From Acidobacteriota bacterium (GTDB lineage: Bacteria > Actinomycetota > Actinomycetes > Actinomycetales > Micrococcaceae), in assembly GCA_019352125.1 (NCBI GenBank), contig JABBNV010000135.1, forward strand, positions 1 through 7,367: 7,367 nt of DNA. Direction: 5' to 3'. The stretch's first letter is position 1. Each line of letters starts with the position of its first letter. The position numbers and the translations under genes are program-made. Shown piece by piece: positions 1 through 7,098 of this stretch. Under the pieces are notes generated by a model. The model searched no databases, was not told the DNA's origin, and saw nothing but the letters and a program-made list of their open reading frames with translations.

Positions 1-1
1 A

Positions 2-1099
2 TCATTCATAGCCCTGTCTTGCCCGGCTCCGGCTTCCACACCTCTGGCTTCCACAGGGCAGGGCCCGAGAAGTATTTACGCGGTGGAGGAATTGGACCAG
101 GGAAACGTCGTGGAACTGGACGCCGAGACTCTTCAGGTGCTGGCGCGAACCACCACGCGCGGGTCCTCACCATGCCATGTGGTCTTAGTGCCAAAGAGTG
201 CCTCAGCATCCGTAGCTGTGGCCAATTACGGCTCCGGAACGGCGGCAGTTTTTGATTCACTTGCGGTGCGCGGCACTGGCGGCGCGGAGGTGGGATCTGG
301 CGATGCTCCGGGCGATACCGATGACTTTAATAACCCGCAGCTCTTGGCCCACCCGGGCAAAGGTCCCGTTCAGGATCGTCAAGAGGCCTCACATGCCCAT
401 CAGGTGACGCCTACACCGTGGGGAAGCTTGTTGGTGTCTGATCTAGGTGCCGACAGGGTAGACGAATATGCGCCTACACCGGGAGAGCAGTTTGCACTAG
501 CGGGAAGTGCGGCCTTCCCGCCGGGAAGTGGCCCGCGGCACGTGGCCATCCGCAATGGACCCGGCGTTTCGCAGGGGGATGCACCTGCTTCAGAAGGTTC
601 TACCGCAGAACTCTACGTTTCGGGCGAGCTAGACGGCCGGCTGCACAAGTTCTTGCGGCAGAAATCCGGTGGTGAGTGGCGCTGGCACTGGGATAGCGCC
701 ATCGTCCTGGGTGAATCCGCGGGTCCTGACGACGCGCCATCCCTTCCCTCGCACCTGGAACTGTCCAGCAAGGGGGATTTGGCCTACATTGCCGTTCGGG
801 GCCGCAACACTCTGGTGACGGTGGATCTGGGAGCCCATGAGGCTGCGCGCACATCCGGGCCCATGACGGTGCTCAGTGAGGTGGGATGCGGCGGCGATTG
901 GCCAAGGCACTTTGCGCTCGCCGAAACGGATCAGGGGGCCCGTATGTTGTATATGGCCAATGAGCGCTCGCACAATCTTGCTGTTTTTGCCATCGATGCA
1001 GCGGGGCTCCCCAGCGTGGACCCGATAGCCAGTTTTGCCGTGGGTAGCCCTACCTGTGTGGTCCCGGATTTTTCAACTCCTATACAGCCGCTAAGCTAG
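2..1099 (+). CDS. Lactonase-family beta-propeller protein, 5' end outside window
   Basis: The reading frame is open from base 2 to the TAG at 1097-1099, giving 365 residues with no start. The GTG at 83 is an internal valine, because recognisable family sequence (SFIALS, then RSIYAVEELDQGNVVELD) runs through and ahead of it. I assign it to the lactonase / 3-carboxymuconate cyclase-like family (the 6-phosphogluconolactonase YbhE fold, a seven-bladed propeller). Hallmarks seen in order are SPCHVVL and VANYGSGTAAVFD, then HQVTPTPWGSLLVSDLGADRV, GPRHVAI, LYVSGELDGRLHKF, PRHFAL, YMANERSHNLAVFAID and a closing SPTCVV. The usual family length of about 340-390 residues, and the position within blade one, suggest that only some tens of residues are missing. 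No signal peptide can be judged. Some members hydrolyse 6-phosphogluconolactone, but many have unknown substrates, so I give no gene symbol. No clear terminator hairpin follows in the 59 bp before glyS, so read-through into glyS is possible. Confidence 0.88.
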   Translation, partial: SFIALSCPAPASTPLASTGQGPRSIYAVEELDQGNVVELDAETLQVLARTTTRGSSPCHVVLVPKSASASVAVANYGSGTAAVFDSLAVRGTGGAEVGSGDAPGDTDDFNNPQLLAHPGKGPVQDRQEASHAHQVTPTPWGSLLVSDLGADRVDEYAPTPGEQFALAGSAAFPPGSGPRHVAIRNGPGVSQGDAPASEGSTAELYVSGELDGRLHKFLRQKSGGEWRWHWDSAIVLGESAGPDDAPSLPSHLELSSKGDLAYIAVRGRNTLVTVDLGAHEAARTSGPMTVLSEVGCGGDWPRHFALAETDQGARMLYMANERSHNLAVFAIDAAGLPSVDPIASFAVGSPTCVVPDFSTPIQPLS

Positions 1100-1158
1100 T
1101 TGAACCTGCGGACCGCACCCAACGGCCCCGCGCCGCTCCTAGAAAGGGACACACCGCC

Positions 1159-2544
<1,386 letters not shown>

Positions 2545-2547
2545 TCA

Positions 2548-3564
2548 GTGGCCATCGAATTCCGCCCCTGGGTAGACGGTGATGACTTAACACTGCTTCA
2601 ACTGTGGGGGGATCCGGACACGTTCCAGGCCAGCCAGTTCCGTGCGGCGTTGGCGCCGTCATCTGATGCCTCCCCGTGGCGTCGTTGCATTGTTGCCGAG
2701 GACGTAGTGGACGGGGTAGCCATTCCGGTGGCTGCCGGCGTCGTCTATGACACCAGCCTGCATTCGCAACGGCTGTGGGCCTACGTTGAGGTGGCTAAGG
2801 ATCACCGGCGCGCGGGTCTGGGGGCAACCTTGGTGACCATGCTGCGCCGCGAAGCCGAGCAGTCGCCGTCGGGCGTCACCGCACTGCGCAGCAAGGTGGA
2901 GCCGGGTACGGCGGGTGCGGAGTTTGCTGCCGCGCTGGGGCTGAAACCGATTCAGAGCAGCCGCATGGTGCGCGTGCAGCCAGCGCCGCTTCCGTTGCCG
3001 CGATTTGGTGACGGCAGTGAAGATGCTGCCACGGACCTGGTCCAGGACTTGGCCACGGGTTCCGTGGAACTGACGGATGTGGTGGGACGGTACTACGAGT
3101 TTATTCACAGCTGGGACCCGACTGGTCCGCTGACGGCGGGCACGGTGCAGCGGCTGTTCTTGAACGAGTTGACGGGTGCCCATGGAGCTGTGGTGCTGCG
3201 CCAACCCGCTGAAAGTGCGTTTGGCTCCAGTGTGCCGACTGCCAAGAAGGGCAAGATCCGCTCCTTTGCCGTCAGCTACCCGGATCCGCAGCTGTTGGAT
3301 GCATCCGCGCGTGTTGATCCCGCAGATGCTGATAGCGCCCCGGTGGGCCAGCCCTCCGAGGTTTTCCTGGGCCACGAGCCCGCGCTGGATGCGGCCGAAG
3401 CGCAGCGTGCAGTGGCAGAGTTGTTGGCCCTGATTGCCCATCAGCATCCCGTGCTGGTGGAGTACGACGACGATATGGCCGCCTTGGGTGCCGTGCTCAA
3501 GCCGCTACTGGGCGCGGGCCGGGCATCCGTGACCGGGCCGGAAACCCAGATCGTCGCAGACTGA
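2548..3564 (+). CDS. GNAT-family N-acetyltransferase with degenerate second domain
   Basis: This is a predicted acetyl-CoA-dependent N-acetyltransferase of unknown substrate. The N-terminal GNAT domain spans about residues 1-145. Its acetyl-CoA pyrophosphate-binding loop is seen as VAKDHRRAGLG at 82-92, matching R-x-x-G-x-G at R87, G90 and G92, followed by the helix ATLVTMLRREAE. At 338 residues it is roughly twice the length of a single GNAT domain. The second half (about 160-335) reads like a weakened repeat: an ELTGAHGAVVLRQ strand near 207-219, a helix rich in Ala/Glu near 281-297, and HPVLVEYDDDMAALGAVL near 300-317. It lacks the R-x-x-G-x-G loop, so I infer a structural or substrate-binding role. 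The GTG start is supported by GGAG at 2536-2539, 8 nt upstream and inside the last codons of glyS, which implies translational coupling. It ends with TGA before a strong terminator. Confidence 0.85.
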   Translation: MAIEFRPWVDGDDLTLLQLWGDPDTFQASQFRAALAPSSDASPWRRCIVAEDVVDGVAIPVAAGVVYDTSLHSQRLWAYVEVAKDHRRAGLGATLVTMLRREAEQSPSGVTALRSKVEPGTAGAEFAAALGLKPIQSSRMVRVQPAPLPLPRFGDGSEDAATDLVQDLATGSVELTDVVGRYYEFIHSWDPTGPLTAGTVQRLFLNELTGAHGAVVLRQPAESAFGSSVPTAKKGKIRSFAVSYPDPQLLDASARVDPADADSAPVGQPSEVFLGHEPALDAAEAQRAVAELLALIAHQHPVLVEYDDDMAALGAVLKPLLGAGRASVTGPETQIVAD

Positions 3565-3618
3565 GCACGTCTGAGGTTTAATGGGTCGCCCGGCTTTCTG
3601 CGGGCGCCGAATTCTGTG

Positions 3619-3658
3619 AAGGCCGCGGTTGCCGTGAACATACGGCAACCGCGGCCTT
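3619..3658. terminator. Bidirectional intrinsic terminator between convergent genes
   Basis: A 17-bp perfect stem is formed by 3619-3635 (AAGGCCGCGGTTGCCGT) and 3642-3658, with a 6-nt loop GAACAT. The pairing continues outward as GTG/CAC if one extra T at the right base is bulged. The hairpin starts 55 nt after the acetyltransferase stop and lies 18 nt beyond the stop of the minus-strand transporter. It is nearly symmetrical and flanked by AA on the left arm and TTT on the right, so it can act on transcripts from both sides. The U-tract is short, as is common in GC-rich actinobacteria, and this lowers certainty on efficiency. Confidence 0.85.
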
Positions 3659-3676
3659 TCACGTTAAGTGCTCGCG

Positions 3677-5104
3677 CTAAGGGATCACCGGCGGCACGAA
3701 GCTGAAGGTCATACCAAGCAGCCACACCAGGAGCAGGACCACTGGCAGGTGGAAGATGAACTGCAGGAATGTGAACCCCACCAAGTCCCGGGCGCGGAGC
3801 TTCAGCACGGCCAGCAGCGGGAGCATGAAGAATGGATTGACCAGGTTTGGCAGTGCTTCAGCAATGTTGTAAATCTGAACGGTCCACCCTAAATTCATGT
3901 GCACGTCAGTGGCGGACTGCATCACGTAGGGTGCCTCCACCAGCCATTTGCCACCGCCGGACGGTACTGCCAACCCCAGCAGGGCCGTGTAGACGGCAAT
4001 CACCACGGCAAAACCGCCGCCGCTTCCCAAACTGGTGAAGAAGTGCGTCAGATGCCCCGCCAATGAGAGCCCGCCAGTGCCCGTGGCCTTGGTCAGGATG
4101 GCCGCCATCGCAGCGTAGAGCGGAAACTGAACCAGGATGCCTGCAGTTGCAGGAACGGCTTTGCTAACAGCTTGCAGGAAGCTGCGAGGAGTGCCATGCA
4201 GCACTAAGCCTGCCACCAAAAAGACCAACAGATACCCATTCAGGCTGCTCACCACGGACAAGAACGGCAACGTCAGGAACTGCGACACCAGCCAGCCCAG
4301 AGTCATGAGACCCGCAATAATTGGCAGTATGCGGCTGTACTCCAGCCATTCCCCGGGGCGCGTACGCGCAGAGGCGGTCTCCGGCTGGTCATTGAGGTCC
4401 ACATCCAGATCCGCTGCCGTGCGAATCGCACCTCCGGTGGGAGCGGAGAAGTGGGCAATCACCAGGGTGAGGAGCATGAGGATCAGCAAGGTCAGCAGCG
4501 ACTGCCAGGTAAAAATCGTCTTACCGAAATCCAAGACGCCGGTGATTTTCAGCAACGCGGTCGGCAGGGAGGCCTTGGTGGCCTGAAGCTGCGCGGCAGA
4601 GGATGACAGCCCCAAGGCCCAAACTGCACCCAGCCCCATAAAGGCTGCGGCTCCAAGGGCTCGGTAGTCCACGCGCAGGTCAGTTCGACGCGCAATGGCA
4701 CGGGCCAGTAGGCCCGCAAAAATGAGGCTCAATCCCCAGTTCAGAAACGAGACCACCATGGCCAGCGCCGCCACGAAAGTCACGGCGCCGCGTGAGCTGC
4801 GCGGAATCTGAGCGAGCGAGTGAATCAGCTTGGCAACAGGCGGCGACGTGGCCAGCACGTAGCCCGTCAGCACCACCATGGCCATCTGCAAGGTGAACGC
4901 TGTGAGATCCCAGAAGCCATTGCCAAAGGAATCCACAATGACCTTCGGTGATGCTCCAATGGCCAACGCTGCGACGGCTACAATGACCACCCCAGCCAGC
5001 GCAAAAATGTAGGCGTCCGGAAACCATTTTTCCGTCCACCGAGCCAGCCGCTGCGCAAAGCGAGCCAGGCCGTTCTGTTCCGAATCAACGACAGTCGTCG
5101 CCAT
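3677..5104 (-). CDS. atoE: Short-chain fatty acid transporter, AtoE family
   Basis: This is a predicted inner-membrane permease for short-chain fatty acids such as acetoacetate or butyrate. The assignment rests on family-typical stretches: MAMVVLTGYVLATSPPVAKLI (75-95), VSFLNWGLSLIFAGLLARAIARR (118-140), DYRALGAAAFMGLGAVWALGLSSSAAQLQ (146-174) and the conserved PSGGGKWLVEAPYV (381-394). About ten to twelve hydrophobic segments are visible, for example near 31-50, 70-86, 108-133, 199-218, 257-277, 285-302, 320-337, 363-380 and 441-466. A hydrophilic loop lies near 228-255. I chose the ATG at 5104-5102 (475 residues) over the ATG at 5140 because GGAGG lies 8 nt ahead of it. The 12 extra residues of the longer form look non-homologous. 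The length is close to the 440 residues of E. coli AtoE. No atoDAB partner genes lie in the window, so the true substrate is uncertain and the symbol is tentative. Confidence 0.88.
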   Translation of the reverse strand: MATTVVDSEQNGLARFAQRLARWTEKWFPDAYIFALAGVVIVAVAALAIGASPKVIVDSFGNGFWDLTAFTLQMAMVVLTGYVLATSPPVAKLIHSLAQIPRSSRGAVTFVAALAMVVSFLNWGLSLIFAGLLARAIARRTDLRVDYRALGAAAFMGLGAVWALGLSSSAAQLQATKASLPTALLKITGVLDFGKTIFTWQSLLTLLILMLLTLVIAHFSAPTGGAIRTAADLDVDLNDQPETASARTRPGEWLEYSRILPIIAGLMTLGWLVSQFLTLPFLSVVSSLNGYLLVFLVAGLVLHGTPRSFLQAVSKAVPATAGILVQFPLYAAMAAILTKATGTGGLSLAGHLTHFFTSLGSGGGFAVVIAVYTALLGLAVPSGGGKWLVEAPYVMQSATDVHMNLGWTVQIYNIAEALPNLVNPFFMLPLLAVLKLRARDLVGFTFLQFIFHLPVVLLLVWLLGMTFSFVPPVIP

Positions 5105-5112
5105 ATTCTTAT

Positions 5113-5119
5113 CCTCCCC
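5113..5119 (-). promoter_or_regulatory. Strong RBS that sets the atoE start
   Basis: On the minus strand, GGGGAGG occupies 5119-5113 and its GGAGG core ends 8 nt before the ATG at 5104. The upstream in-frame ATGs at 5140 and 5131 have no comparable site. This decides in favour of the shorter protein. Confidence 0.8.
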
Positions 5120-5125
5120 ATCGAG

Positions 5126-5137
5126 TGACATGTGTCG
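5126..5137. promoter_or_regulatory. Degenerate second operator-like site TGACA-TG-TGTCG
   Basis: This site shares TGACA-N2-TGTC with the perfect palindrome and differs only at the last arm position and the 2-bp spacer. The two centres are 66 bp apart. It covers the predicted atoE transcription start, a position expected for repression of atoE. It may be chance, since only 9 of 10 arm bases match. Confidence 0.35.
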
Positions 5138-5142
5138 CATTC

Positions 5143-5148
5143 ATCCTA
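5143..5148 (-). promoter_or_regulatory. Candidate -10 element for atoE (TAGGAT)
   Basis: The minus strand reads TAGGAT from 5148 to 5143, a common form of the actinobacterial -10 hexamer. Transcription would begin near 5136, giving a leader of about 32 nt to the ATG at 5104. No convincing -35 is seen 16-18 nt upstream (CAAACC at 17 nt), so the promoter may be weak or activator-dependent. If it is right, the ATG at 5140 would lie outside the mRNA. Confidence 0.4.
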
Positions 5149-5189
5149 GTCAGCAGGGGTCACATGGTTTGGTCATCCCGCCGCGTGTA

Positions 5190-5205
5190 CATGACAGATG
5201 TCATG
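5190..5205. promoter_or_regulatory. Operator-like perfect palindrome CATGACA-GA-TGTCATG
   Basis: Two perfect 7-bp inverted arms are separated by 2 bp in the divergent region between atoE and the ABC operon. The centre is about 90 bp from both start codons (5104 and 5288). The short dyad is the right size for a dimeric helix-turn-helix regulator. A NarL/LuxR-type response regulator or a one-component repressor are both possible. The protein that binds it is not identified by the sequence. Confidence 0.6.
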
Positions 5206-5253
5206 CCCGGATAGTGACGGGTGTGTGGGGGCTCCCCGCCTGTTTGCCGGAAG

Positions 5254-5276
5254 GATGGTGGGTACGACACACCATC
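5254..5276 (+). promoter_or_regulatory. 7-bp dyad GATGGTG-N9-CACCATC in front of ABC-operon RBS
   Basis: The arms 5254-5260 and 5270-5276 are perfect inverted repeats with a 9-nt spacer. The right arm abuts the AAGGAG ribosome binding site at 5277-5282. The spacer contains TACGAC (5263-5268), a possible -10 hexamer, with only a poor -35 (TGTTTG, 5241-5246, 16 nt away). The dyad could be an operator covering the promoter, or an mRNA hairpin next to the RBS if transcription starts further upstream. I cannot tell these apart from sequence. Confidence 0.45.
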
Positions 5277-5290
5277 AAGGAGCAACCGTG
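5277..5290 (+). promoter_or_regulatory. RBS and GTG start of the ABC ATPase
   Basis: AAGGAG at 5277-5282 lies 5 nt before the GTG at 5288. The in-frame ATG at 5198 falls inside the operator-like palindrome and would add 30 residues with no similarity to ABC ATPase N-termini. This makes the GTG the preferred start. Confidence 0.8.
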
Positions 5291-6226
5291 ACTCAACAAC
5301 TTCTTAGCCAGGCACCCGCTCAAGGGGTCGCTGCAAGCGCCGCTGTTGACGCCGTCGGCCTGTATAAGGCTTTCGGAAAGGTGCACGCCGTCAACGGGAT
5401 CGACCTGCACATCGAACCGGGCGAGATTGTCGCATTTCTCGGACCGAACGGTGCCGGCAAAACGACCACCATTGACATGCTGTTGGGGCTTGGGCAGCCG
5501 GATCAGGGCACTGTAAAGATTTTTGGGCACAGCCCCAGGGCCGCCATCGCCCGGGGGCAGGTATCCGCCGTGATGCAGACGGGCGGCCTGCTTAAGGACA
5601 TTACCGTCCGGAAAACCGTGCAGCTGACGGCCTCCCTCTTTGCCAACAGCCAGCCTGTGGACGAGGTACTGGAACGGGCCGGCATCCGGGATACTGGCGA
5701 CCGCCGAGTGGACAAGTGCTCCGGCGGGCAGCAGCAGCGGCTGCGGTTTGCCATGGGCCTCCTCTCTGACCCGGGACTGCTCATTTTGGACGAGCCCACC
5801 ACTGGTATGGATGTGGAAGGTCGCCGTGACTTCTGGCAGGCCATCAGGGCGGATGCGGCGCGCGGTAGAACCGTGGTCTTCGCCACGCATTATCTGGATG
5901 AGGCGGATGCCTATGCAGATCGCATTATTTTGCTGCGTCGCGGGCAGATTGTGGCGGACGGCACTGCCGCGGAAATCAAGAACCTGGCCTCCGGGCGCAT
6001 TGTCCGTGCCACTGTCACGGGTCTTGACCAAGCTATCGTGGCCGCGCTGCCCGGCGTCGAATCAGTGGAGCTGCGTCAGGACGGGGTTCTGATTCGCACC
6101 AAGGATTCGGATGCCGTGGCTCGGTACCTGCTGAACCAGAGCAACGCGACGGATCTGGAAATAACCTCACACAACCTCGAGGACGCCTTCGTAGCCCTCA
6201 CCTCGGATGAAGGAAGCGCAGCATGA
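5288..6226 (+). CDS. ABC-2 exporter ATP-binding protein
   Basis: This cytoplasmic ATPase drives an ABC-2-type export pump and pairs with the permease encoded immediately downstream. The 312-residue protein (counted from GTG 5288) has Walker A GPNGAGKTT at 52-60, Q-loop Gln97 in VMQTGGLLKD, signature SGGQQQR at 145-151, Walker B LLILDEP at 164-170, and the switch histidine H201 in ATHYLDEADAYADRI. The C-terminal part after about 235 (VRATVTGLDQ through SHNLEDAFVALT) is the extension typical of drug and antibiotic exporter ATPases of the CcmA/DrrA type. All catalytic residues are present. The N-terminal 20 residues are Ala/Gln-rich and probably disordered. The stop TGA overlaps the permease ATG (ATGA). 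The exported substrate cannot be read from the sequence; drugs, lipids or peptides are all possible. Confidence 0.93.
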   Translation: MTQQLLSQAPAQGVAASAAVDAVGLYKAFGKVHAVNGIDLHIEPGEIVAFLGPNGAGKTTTIDMLLGLGQPDQGTVKIFGHSPRAAIARGQVSAVMQTGGLLKDITVRKTVQLTASLFANSQPVDEVLERAGIRDTGDRRVDKCSGGQQQRLRFAMGLLSDPGLLILDEPTTGMDVEGRRDFWQAIRADAARGRTVVFATHYLDEADAYADRIILLRRGQIVADGTAAEIKNLASGRIVRATVTGLDQAIVAALPGVESVELRQDGVLIRTKDSDAVARYLLNQSNATDLEITSHNLEDAFVALTSDEGSAA

Positions 6227-7044
6227 GCACGCAGACAGCCATTACCCCCATCAGCATTAGCAATGAGCGCAATGTTCCGCCGCTGGGTGGTTTCAACTTC
6301 ACGCTCTTAAGCATTGAAATTCGACGACGTTTGCGGAACCGCCGCACGCTGTTCTTCACTGTGCTGTTCCCCGTGGTCATGTTTTTGATGATCGGCCTGC
6401 AGTACATGGATACCTCGGTGGAACCACACCGCACCGTTGCCCAGGGAGCTACCTCCGTGGCGGCCTACATCATGGTGTCGATGGCGGTGTACGGTGCCAT
6501 GATGGCCTCCACCTCCGCAGGTGGAGCAGTTGCCATTGAACGAGCTCAGGGCTGGAGCCGCCAACTACGTTTGACGCCGTTGACACCAACGGCCAACATT
6601 GCCGTCAAGATCATCGGTGGGTTGTCGCTGGGGCTGTTGGCCGTCGTCGCCACCTTTGTTGCCGGGGCGGTGGTGGGCATCCACCTGCCGGTGCAGGTCT
6701 GGATTCTTTCCGGCCTTGCGGCCTGGCTGGGCTCTCTGGTGTTCACCGCTATGGGCCTGATGGTGGGCTATCTGGTGCCCAGCGACAACGTCATGCAGTT
6801 CATGGGGCCGGTGCTGGCCTTCCTTGCTTTCTTCGGTGGCCTTTTTACCCCGCTGAAGCAACTGGGCGGCGTGCTTGAGCAGATTGGTGTTTGGACACCG
6901 ACGTACGGTATCGGCGAAATTGCTCGAGCACCCATGTCCGGGGATGCCTTCAACTGGCTGGCCGTGGGCAATGTGGTGCTGTGGCTGGTGCTCTTCGGAG
7001 CGGGCGCGGCTCTGGCATTCCGCCGCGACACTCAACGGGTCTAA
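6223..7044 (+). CDS. ABC-2 type exporter permease
   Basis: This membrane subunit is the partner of the preceding ATPase. The 273-residue protein has a cytoplasmic N-terminus ending in a basic patch (IRRRLRNRRT, 33-42). About six hydrophobic segments follow, near 43-61, 76-100, 128-152, 160-184, 192-211 and 246-266. The cytoplasmic loop IERAQGWSRQLRLTPLTP (105-122) matches the ABC-2 coupling region found between helices two and three. The C-terminal FRRDTQRV is basic. The ATG overlaps the ATPase stop by 4 nt, and AGGA at 6211-6214 lies 8 nt upstream, so the two are made together at similar levels. The length is normal for a half-transporter permease, which would act as a homodimer with two ATPases. 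No terminator hairpin is seen in the 53 bp before the next gene. Confidence 0.92.
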   Translation: MSTQTAITPISISNERNVPPLGGFNFTLLSIEIRRRLRNRRTLFFTVLFPVVMFLMIGLQYMDTSVEPHRTVAQGATSVAAYIMVSMAVYGAMMASTSAGGAVAIERAQGWSRQLRLTPLTPTANIAVKIIGGLSLGLLAVVATFVAGAVVGIHLPVQVWILSGLAAWLGSLVFTAMGLMVGYLVPSDNVMQFMGPVLAFLAFFGGLFTPLKQLGGVLEQIGVWTPTYGIGEIARAPMSGDAFNWLAVGNVVLWLVLFGAGAALAFRRDTQRV

Positions 7045-7085
7045 CGAGCGGACGGTCTCATCCTGTGGCGTGGTCGGATTCGGAA

Positions 7086-7098
7086 TACAGTGGTGCTG
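7086..7098 (+). promoter_or_regulatory. Candidate -10 (TACAGT) for a leaderless transcript
   Basis: TACAGT at 7086-7091 is followed 6 nt later by the GTG at 7098, where transcription would be expected to start. No Shine-Dalgarno sequence precedes this GTG. Together these fit leaderless translation, which is frequent in actinobacteria. The -35 region is poor (TGTGGC at 7064-7069, 16-nt spacer), so the call is tentative. Confidence 0.35.

Noticed and set aside
83..85. GTG at 83 as the start of the propeller protein
   Set aside because: Family sequence continues in frame upstream to base 2 (SFIALS, RSIYA), so this is an internal valine codon.
1081..1086. TATACA as a -10 promoter element for glyS
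   Set aside because: It is a good -10 match, but the 16-18 nt upstream spacing has no -35-like sequence, and it lies in the coding end of the previous gene. It is possible but not supportable.
2659..3447. Minus-strand open frame (262 codons) inside the acetyltransferase
   Set aside because: It is antisense to a gene with a clear GNAT motif, and its own translation is rich in Arg, Gln and His with no recognisable domain.
3587..3606. CGCCCG-N8-CGGGCG hairpin after the acetyltransferase stop
   Set aside because: The stem is only 6 bp and is not followed by a T-run. The 17-bp hairpin just downstream is the better terminator.
4137..4586. Plus-strand open frame (149 codons) inside atoE
   Set aside because: It is antisense to a convincing membrane transporter, with no RBS or domain of its own.
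5198..5287. N-terminal 30-residue extension of the ABC ATPase from ATG 5198
   Set aside because: The ATG lies inside the operator-like palindrome and lacks an RBS. The GTG at 5288 has AAGGAG 5 nt upstream.
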